A stretch of DNA of 64,000 nt. It comes from Pisaster brevispinus. Lineage: Eukaryota > Echinodermata > Asteroidea > Forcipulatida > Asteriidae. The stretch covers positions 2,773,001-2,837,000 of the forward strand of contig JAMKCF010000012.1 in NCBI GenBank assembly GCA_023634235.1, given 5' to 3'. Both the position numbers and the translations under genes were made by a program. How positions within the stretch are numbered: position 1 is the first letter of the stretch; each line of letters opens with the position of its first letter. Below the pieces are notes generated by a model. The model was not told where the DNA came from, did no database searches, and saw only the letters and a list, made by a program, of their open reading frames with translations. Shown here piece after piece: positions 57,301-64,000 of the stretch.

Positions 57301-59085
57301 CTCTGGTCATTTTTTTCTTTGTTCAACCCAATATCATTTTTTGCATACACATAGTCGCGTGGTATTAATAAACTGCATCTACAGCACGACAACAGTTACA
57401 GGTGAGCTCAGCATTCTTCCTAGTTCTAATGTTTTCCTACCTGAATCAACCAGATGCTGTCCTTCTTGTCTTCTACCTCCTCATAGAAGTGGGGACCGCT
57501 AATGAAACTGGTACTCCGCTCTTCCTCCGCCTCTTCCCGCTCCAACAGGAGGAGTTCCCCTTCCATTACATCACCTCAACATTAAAAAGAAGAGGAAAGT
57601 ATTATTTTAAAACAGCTTTTAATTGATCACCAATGGTTTACTGAAAATAATGATCTATTTTTTTCTGATCTGAAGAAAACAGACTTTTCTTTCGTGTCAA
57701 CTTATTTTTCAGTTAACCCCTGTGGTTTATTATTTGAAACTTATATTTCAAGCGACTTTTTCTCAGGCACTTCCTACCACCTATTAAAATTGTGCGTTCC
57801 ACAATTTCGAAAATTAGTACCTGAGAAAGTTCCTGGAAGTTTTCCCTTGAACAAAAACTAAGTAATTTTCTCACAACTTCATTTAACGAAAAAGTCAGAA
57901 CCAGACTGATGTGGCATGTTGTGGCCGAGCGGTCTAGCACACCAGACTCAAGCTCTGGTGTTTCTGATCAACAGACTTTGGATCGAGTCCCGGTTTTGAC
58001 ACTTGTGTCCTTGAACAAGACACTAAAACCATTATCGCTTTGTCCATTGAATGGGACATAAAGCCGTAGGTCCCGTGTGTTGTGCAATGCGCGTGTAACA
58101 ACCCTGTTACACTTATCACTAAAAGGCAGGGTTTGCCCCGGTGTTTCTGGCAGTGGCTGCCAAATGCATCACAGCACCTTATAAACCCTTATAAGGTGCC
58201 ATGTAAATGTAGTTCATAAACCTCAAACCCTGTCTTTAAAAAGTGTTCCTCCTTGTTCCAGTACCTTGAGCACCTATTGGTGGATATGTGCGCTATATAA
58301 GACTCTAATGTTATTGGGGGTTTCGGCCATCAGCCGTAACCACCTTTGTTTTCGTCAAGATTTTTATTTTTTTTTCTCTATTATTATTCTTCTTTCCGAA
58401 AAAGTCTCATAGCATTTACACATGAAATTTGTTACCGTTCGATCTCAGGAACTACAGTCTTAAACGACACAAACAATACATCAAATGAAAGCCTGTACTC
58501 TAACTTAGATCAAGCAGCAGTTTGACCGAGGGTTTTTAATCCTTTGTTGACGATATTAACGATTTAAAAACACGTATCGTCAACAAAGCACGATCGTCTT
58601 GTGTGTACATTGCACGTAATTCACGCTGTACATCGCATACGGCCATACCCACACAGAGCCCATTGTCCACACGCGTGGCATCGTTCGACCTTTGAACCGT
58701 TCATTTTGGTTCACTACTTTGCTTCTGCAGTTAATGGTGAACCTGTATAGCGCCCTCTTGTTTGTGGAGAGTCCTCAAACTATTAAATACGGAAGCGTTC
58801 GGCTTATATTGCTTTGAGATGAAGAGAGTCAAGAAGCCCGAAAATCTCACCTGATGCCTGCAAAAGTGAGGTCAGCTCTTGCTTTTCGACGATCCCACCG
58901 TAACTTATCCCTCGGCCATCAAGAAGCACCTTGAGCTTCCGTACACTCAGGGAGAGTGGATCAACAATCTGTGAAATCACCAGGCCCGTCTCATACCAAG
59001 CAACTCCCTCAAGAACCCGCAAGATCAGGAACAGCAGGACGAGGAACAGGAGCAGCAGCAGTACTTTCAGCAGGAAAATCTTCAT
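54371..59085 (-). CDS. RNF103: RNF103 (KF-1) RING-H2 E3 ubiquitin ligase, complete, 4 coding exons
   Basis: RNF103 is a multi-pass endoplasmic-reticulum E3 ligase linked to ER-associated degradation. Exons 58851-59085, 57441-57574, 56738-56853, 54371-56240; GT-AG, phases fit, 2355 nt, 784 aa (human 685). Exon 1 starts MKIFLLKVLLLLLFLVLLFL (signal anchor) and continues VAWYETGLVISQIVDP. Exon 2 has GDVMEGELLLLEREEAEEE and FYEEVEDKKDSIWLIQ, exon 3 KKVSHFGIRTGTFDCS, exon 4 FCRQRGWTQPILILATPQG. Further hydrophobic segments lie in exon 4 (FFMLSFMIGNMLCVLEIAV, ILIMVWLPLLALTQIPFL, GLIVASFLFFCAVIGY). The RING at residues 725-768 (about 54422-54553) has CSIC, CGHAFHQRC and CPNC, a complete C3H2C3 set. 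The extra length lies mostly in the hydrophilic region before the RING. Confidence 0.95.
56370..56615. repeat. AGTTTTG/CAAAACT family copy in RNF103 intron 3
   Basis: ATTTAGGAATGAACTGGACATTCTCTG, TTTAAAATGAGGTTAGACATTTGTAA, then CACAAAACTGAACTTGATCTTGGAGCCCCTCTTT; parallels 3700-3920. Confidence 0.65.
57205..57335 (+). mobile_element. tRNA-derived SINE (family A)
   Basis: CCCGAACAAAGATAAAATACAGAGAC, A box TAGACAGCTCAGTTGGTAGA, B box AGGTTCAAGTTCC, tail TTTTTTTCTTTGTTCAACCC. Head well preserved. Lies in RNF103 intron 2, antisense to the gene. Confidence 0.8.
57913..58335 (+). mobile_element. tRNA-Leu-derived SINE (family B), near full length
   Basis: GTTGTGGCCGAGCGGTCTAG, CCAGACTCAAGCTCTGGTG (anticodon CAA), GGATCGAGTCCCGG, GTGTCCTTGAACAAGACAC, TTGAATGGGACATAAAGCCG, CACTTATCACTAAAAGG, CACAGCACCTTATAAACCC, ending GTGCGCTATATAAGACTC. 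In RNF103 intron 1, antisense to the gene. Confidence 0.85.
58336..58800. other. Extension 3' of the SINE; contains a 14-bp hairpin
   Basis: Starts with a TTTCGGCCATCAGCCGTAACC hairpin and T-rich DNA, then CTTTGTTGACGATA (58542-58555) mirrored by TATCGTCAACAAAG (58575-58588). Rich in CpG words up to 58700. It may be part of a longer repeat or of the RNF103 intron; no exon seen. Confidence 0.45.
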
Positions 59086-60209
59086 GACTGAGTACTGTCT
59101 GCTGTTCTCTATCCAGGGGGGTTAGTTAGACTAAGGGTCCAGCCTTTTACCCCTTTTGTGTACCTGGGAGTGACAAAAGTTTCATTTACAATGCAAATTA
59201 TATAACCTCAATCAATGAAAGAAAAAGGAAAATCAAGCAATATATTTTCTTCACTTCCATAATAACGGAGATCAGAGCTAGCCGGAAGTTGAGCTTATTT
59301 GTAGGTTAAATTTTGTATCAGTTGAAATGAAAACTTTTCACTCCACAGCATGATCATGATCAGACAAATCTTAGGTAGTTTGAAGGGTTGGGATTCACTA
59401 CAGTTAATTATTTAATGCTATCATTTATATTAATTATCATTATGAAATGTCATGATGGATTATTGAATACAAAATACAATATTATATAGCTTGTAATGCT
59501 ATTATTACTTTATTAGTACTAAATTAGTTGAACTTCAGCTTTTCTAAATTCATTACGAGTGATAGATGAGACAGTATTTATATGGCACACTTCCCCCATC
59601 AACCTGGAACAACACTGAACCTCCATCCTCCAAACTGCCAAGAATTCATCTGCACATCATGACCGAGTATGGCAATGTCTATATTAATTATTATGTGTGA
59701 CTATGCTGAAATGATAACTCTGTATTATAAAATGCATTAACATTATGAAGTTTTAGGCCCTACTATATTGTTTTATGTTTTAATGCAAACCCAGCTAGCT
59801 CGCTCTGACCTTAGTAAGTTAGACTTTTACCACAGCACCCAAGTCAGAACATGAACCTAACTTTAGTAACTTAGACTCTATAGTAGTTTTAGACTTCTCG
59901 TGAAACTTAGACTATGTTTCGTAAATATGTCTGACACTGACAGTGACATGTCTGAAGTATACTATAAAAACAGTCCCCAAGTCCAAGATTGTTATCATCA
60001 GCCCTGATATTTTGTAGATTATTGAGAGCACGGTCAGCTGCAGCCCCATTTTAAACATTCCTGTGAAATGTTCGCAAGAAAAACAATCAGTTCACCTCTA
60101 CACAGCTATTGTTTGTCCCAGATCACGGACCCCTGGGTGCCCTTCTCTCCACTCCTGTCAACCAAACACCACAACACCCTTTCGTCCCCGACGCGACTTT
60201 CCTACAAGA

Positions 60210-60334
60210 TGGCGCGAACTTATACAATGTACAACAACAAAGTATACGTGGTATTTAAACAGTCTGGTGCCCGTTTCAATGACACAATCACAAGAACAGG
60301 GCAAAGCCTTGGGTACCATGCTAATTTCCACGGT
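60210..60334 (+). CDS. Possible first exon of an unknown gene
   Basis: ATGG in good context (CAAGATGGCG) opens about 42 codons (MARTYTMYNNKVYVVF then KQSGARFNDTITRTGQSLGY) to a possible donor CACG|GTATTT. Upstream the frame is open from 60068. The residue composition is protein-like and differs from the surrounding DNA, but I know no family that starts this way, and no second exon is visible before the BEL/Pao element. Confidence 0.3.
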
Positions 60335-60732
60335 ATTTTTTTTCTTTCTTGACTCATCTATAAACAAACGGGTGTGGGTATTATTTCATACCTTATTAGG
60401 AATGTAAACGAAGACCAACAGATTGGCGATATTCGGACATTTGAAAAATAGCTTGGCTGTTTTGCATTCTTTAAAATGATTTTGTTTCATAGTCCATCCC
60501 CAAGGCCAGGAGACCTCCATGGTTATTTCAAGTCGGATGACTTGTAATAAACTTTGTATCGGGGTGTCCTAAAAAAAAACTAAAAACATTTTTTAAATTT
60601 TTATATGGGTATTATGATAAATTTTACAGTATTGTTTTTTCACACTAAAAATGTTGCAACTTTGGATATTGTGGATGCATTCCAATTAGATTAATAGGCG
60701 TTTGAGCCATATCCTGATCGACTGTAGCCGCC

Positions 60733-60756
60733 ATGGCCAGAATGTCTACTTTCCGG
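60733..60756 (+). CDS. Possible first exon with strong start context (unknown gene)
   Basis: GTAGCCGCCATGGCCAGAATG has an ideal Kozak sequence, and after eight codons (MARMSTFR) comes CGG|GTACGTGC, a good donor. The antisense strand has GGCCATGGCGGCTACAG, also an acceptable start, with 28 codons to a stop. Local CpG density is higher than average. Which strand, if either, is used cannot be told. Confidence 0.22.
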
Positions 60757-61414
60757 GTACGTGCGCACCACTCTCTGAACTCTCTTATACTGATAAAAAT
60801 CAGCCCCGTGCGCACACGGTACGCAGAGACAGACCTTTTTGCAGTAGAGGGCACAATTTTAACGGCCTTGTATTCATTTTGTTCTTGTTCTAAAATAATC
60901 ATCGAACTCATTCTATTGCCAAGTTTTCAGGAGAAAAACAATCGTTGATTTCAGTCCAAAATTTAATTACCTGGCCAGGTCAGCAAATCGAACCGCCTTT
61001 AGAGTATATACCTACCCACCTCTTAGTCACCAACTTAGCCACTTACTTAGCTACGTACTACCTACTACACACGCCTAATTGACACCTATTTTTAGTGATC
61101 AAGAACATTTTCAAGAAATTTGAACAGTTATTTGGTGGGTCTCATCTGAGCATAATTATATAAACAAATTTATTCCGCGACGATCTGTAGCATTGCAGGC
61201 TACATTAGTTTGATTCAAGCTTTGTGGACATTATTTGGTTTCATTTGTACCTTCAACATCAGTTAAGTTTAAGCTTCGATGGCACTATTGAATTGTGCTT
61301 CATTGAAATCGTGTGACATTCGTCAGTTATTAGCAAACTACTATGAGTACAGACGGTAAAACAAGACAGGCGATAGATACCATGCTTTAAACTTCTGCAG
61401 ATTTTATTAATTTA

Positions 61415-64000
61415 GTGTACATGGATTCATTGAGCCAAGCTGACAGCAGGAGTTCAAGGGCAACTGCTGCATCATCAGCACCCAGTGCAAGGCTCAGAAC
61501 TGCAGCAGCCGAGAAAGCTGCCTTGCAAGCAGACATTGCAGTAGAAAAGAAAAGACAGTCCTTGGAAGAGGATGAGCTGAAGCTTCATCAGCAACGCGGC
61601 AGACAGACTTGGAGACAAATCTAGCGAAAGCTGCTGCAATAGAGAAAACATTTGCCGAGGCTGAAAATGTATACGATAATATTAAGATTTCTACACCGTT
61701 GGTTCAGCCAGTCACCACACACCACATGACACCCAGCCAAGTTCCTGCCTGAATGAAACCATGGAGCTCCATGATTAAACCAAGATGATTCTTTTCCAAG
61801 TTCAACGGGTTCAACTGCCATGCCCTTGCTTAGCACCCCGGTTGACACACCTAGTAACCTTACCCATCTCGCGAAAGCCATGCAGCTAGCTATGCAGCTA
61901 CAACAACAGTCCTTGGTAGAGACCCTTCAATAGCCAAAGACTGAGCTATAAATGGCATTCGATGGAGATCCTTCGAAATACTGGGTGTTCATCCGGGCAT
62001 TTGAGAATGCCGTTGAAAAAGACACAGTCAGTGATGCTGCAAAGTTGGCTCCTGGTGCTGCTGGGAAACGGATACAGTGATGTGCAGTCAAGACACCACC
62101 TGATGGCTATGCTCTTGTCAGAAAGCTTCTGAAGGACAGGTTTGGAAATGAATATGACATAGCGGAGGTGTGGATCAACAAGATCGTCAATTGGGACAGC
62201 AGGGCCCTTTTAGATTTCGCTGATGACTTGAAAAACTACCGGGAGACGCTAGACACCATGTACAAATTATGTGAGCTGAACAATAGCAGAAGTTTGGCTC
62301 AGATGGTGGAGAAGCTACCCTGGGATGTTCGCAAGACATGGCTGAAGAGAGTTTACCAAACTGTTGAATCCAGGTCCCCCAGCCAAATTTGGGAGATTTC
62401 CGCACAACAAGCAAATGACCCAGTCTTCGGCAAGCTCATGAGCAGAGAACGTGCTGACAAAATCAACAAAGGATGTCAAGTGCAAGGACATTTCAACGTC
62501 AATAAATGGCCACATTTAAGTGATATCATCTTGCCAGATGTGGATATTGAAGACGTGCACCTGCTCATTGGCCAGAATAACCCTTTGGCTTTAATTCCCC
62601 AAGAAGTCCGGCAAGGGGATGTGGGAACACCCTATGCCACGCGTACGATACACGATGGACTCTCAATGGACCAGTATTGAGACTGTACACTTGAGTCATT
62701 CAACTTCTTTCTTCGTTGACACAGACACAAGTCTACAACAAGTGGAAAAGTTCTGGAAACTGGACGGCACTGGAGGTGATGAGAGAAGTATGTCGACCAG
62801 TGATAAGAAAGTTATCTCTACCTGGGAGCAGTCAATGTGCCGAGTGGAGCAAACTATAGCATGAACAATCCCTTTAGGATGCGTCCATCTCAATTACCAG
62901 ACAACAAGGCAGTTGCCGTACAAAGGCTTCGTCTGCTGGGGAGACGACTAGGCCGAGACTCCGACATGAATGAGAAGTACATTGCAGGCATGCAAGATTT
63001 GAGGATGTGTGCAGAGGAGGTACCCCCAACACGATCTGAACAGAGAAGATGGAACAGTTTGGTATTTGCCACATCATCAGTCCTTTACCCACGCAAGCCG
63101 GGAAAGGTACGCATAATGTTCGACTGTGCTGCTCGTTACTGTGTGTCACTCAACGACAAGGTTCATCCGGGCCCAGACATGAAAAACAAGCTAGTCAGAG
63201 TGTCGATTCAGTTCAGGCAAGAGACCATCGCCCTGATGGCGGATATCGAGTGTATGTTTCACCAGGTACACGTGAATAAGCCTGACCGTAATGTTCGGTG
63301 TTTCCTGTGGTGGACTGACAACGACATAAGTGGAGTTCCTACGGCGTTTCGTATGTCATCTCACTCGTTTCGGGCTTTTGGTCACCAAGCTGTGCGAACT
63401 TTGCCCTAAAGCGTACACTAGCACAAGACAACATGGAAGGTTTTGACGCCAATACCATTGACACTAAAGACAATAATTTATACGTCGATGGTTGCCTCAA
63501 GTCAGTCGCTACGGAGCAAGAAGCAACCAGACTTGTCAGACAACTTCGTGAGGTTTTAGCGTCCGGTGGCTTTCATTCGTCTCACTAAAAGTGGATTAGT
63601 AACTCCCGGGAAGTCCTGCGGTCAGTTCCCGAAGCTGAACGGGCCGTCATTGGACCTGGAACAGACATTTACTGCCGAGCGAGCACTATAGGTGCACTGG
63701 ACATCGAATCTGATGCCATTAACATTCAACATGAACGTGACAGAGAAGCCATTGACACGACGTGGACTGTTGGGAACAGTGAGTTCTGTGTACGACCCCA
63801 AGGGATACGCCAGCCCATTAATTGTGCTCACTGCAAAGTTACTTTTCCAGTCGCTGTGCAGAATGAAAACAGGATGAGATGATCCAACCCTAAACTCCAT
63901 CAAAGAGCAGTGGATCCGGTGGATTGCCGATTTGCCACTCCTTCAGAAGATGTCAGTATCACGTTGCGTTTCAAAGCCACTAAATTACGACACCAGCACG
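61415..64000 (+). mobile_element. Degenerate BEL/Pao LTR retrotransposon (truncated by window end)
   Basis: Order of remnants: an Ala/Glu/Lys-rich start (61421-61624, stop), a gag segment with FDGDPSKYWVFIRAF (about 61953-62015), further gag to about 62480 (DUF1759-like; MVEKLPWDVRKTWLKRV), then a retropepsin-type tail (HLLIGQNNPLALIP, 62540-62610), then reverse transcriptase (63080-63400) with VLYPRKPGKVRIMFD and ALMADIECMFHQV, and after a break the region to 64000. There are several frameshifts and stops, a zinc-knuckle gag end appears deleted between about 62480 and 62490, and at 63481-63492 the catalytic YVDD reads YVDG, so the RT is inactive. No LTR or primer site was recognised; the 3' part lies outside the window. 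Confidence 0.88.

Larger units (their letters stand above)
59086..61414. other. Intergenic region between RNF103 and the BEL/Pao element
   Basis: Contains the RNF103 promoter region next to 59085, with no TATA box seen close to it, A/T-rich DNA to about 60000, and the possible first exons at 60210 and 60733 (and an antisense one at about 60735). From 60950 to 61414 nothing recognised except ATTATATAAACA near 61155, which could belong to the retrotransposon promoter. Confidence 0.45.

Overview
The window is animal nuclear DNA: split genes with GT-AG introns, AATAAA signals, tRNA-derived SINEs, inverted-repeat elements and a decayed BEL/Pao retrotransposon. The proteins are metazoan, and gene set plus repeat style suggest a marine deuterostome, most likely an echinoderm such as a sea star. 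That taxonomic call is inference, not something the sequence proves.

Layout from left to right. (1) 1-803, plus strand: last coding exon of an LZTS/N4BP3-type coiled-coil gene, followed by a 3' UTR and about 7 kb of old repeats. (2) 10.24-12.35 kb: a striking satellite of about 40 units, each carrying a GGCTTCA...TGAAGCC palindrome, with two period lengths (about 67 and 41 bp) and reversed orientation at both ends. A 66-bp coding-like repeat lies just beyond it (13.05-13.4 kb). (3) 18.85-43.18 kb, minus strand: the complete coding region of a whirlin (WHRN) orthologue. I could join 16 exons; every phase fits and they sum to 3930 nt (1309 aa) in the order HHD1-PDZ1-PDZ2-linker-HHD2-long disordered exon-PDZ3. 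Its introns are full of SINEs, inverted-repeat elements and LINE scraps. (4) 46.78-51.18 kb, plus strand: a complete FAM204A orthologue in 6 coding exons (251 aa), divergent from whirlin. (5) 54.37-59.09 kb, minus strand: a complete RNF103 (membrane RING-H2 E3 ligase) orthologue in 4 coding exons (784 aa). (6) 60.2-60.9 kb: two or three possible first exons of unknown genes. (7) 61.4-64.0 kb, plus strand: a degenerate BEL/Pao element cut by the window edge.

The genes do not form one pathway. Whirlin is a scaffold of actin-based sensory protrusions, RNF103 an endoplasmic-reticulum ubiquitin ligase, FAM204A a small charged protein of unknown function, and the LZTS-like protein a coiled-coil scaffold. 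The least explained parts are the palindromic satellite at 10-12 kb, the element at 26.9-27.6 kb carrying seven copies of a GCTACTTCGTGAAA motif, and the TGTTGCATTTGGCA cluster at 53.9-54.3 kb. Positions were counted by eye; reading-frame arithmetic supports the exon ends, while repeat edges may be off by several bases.
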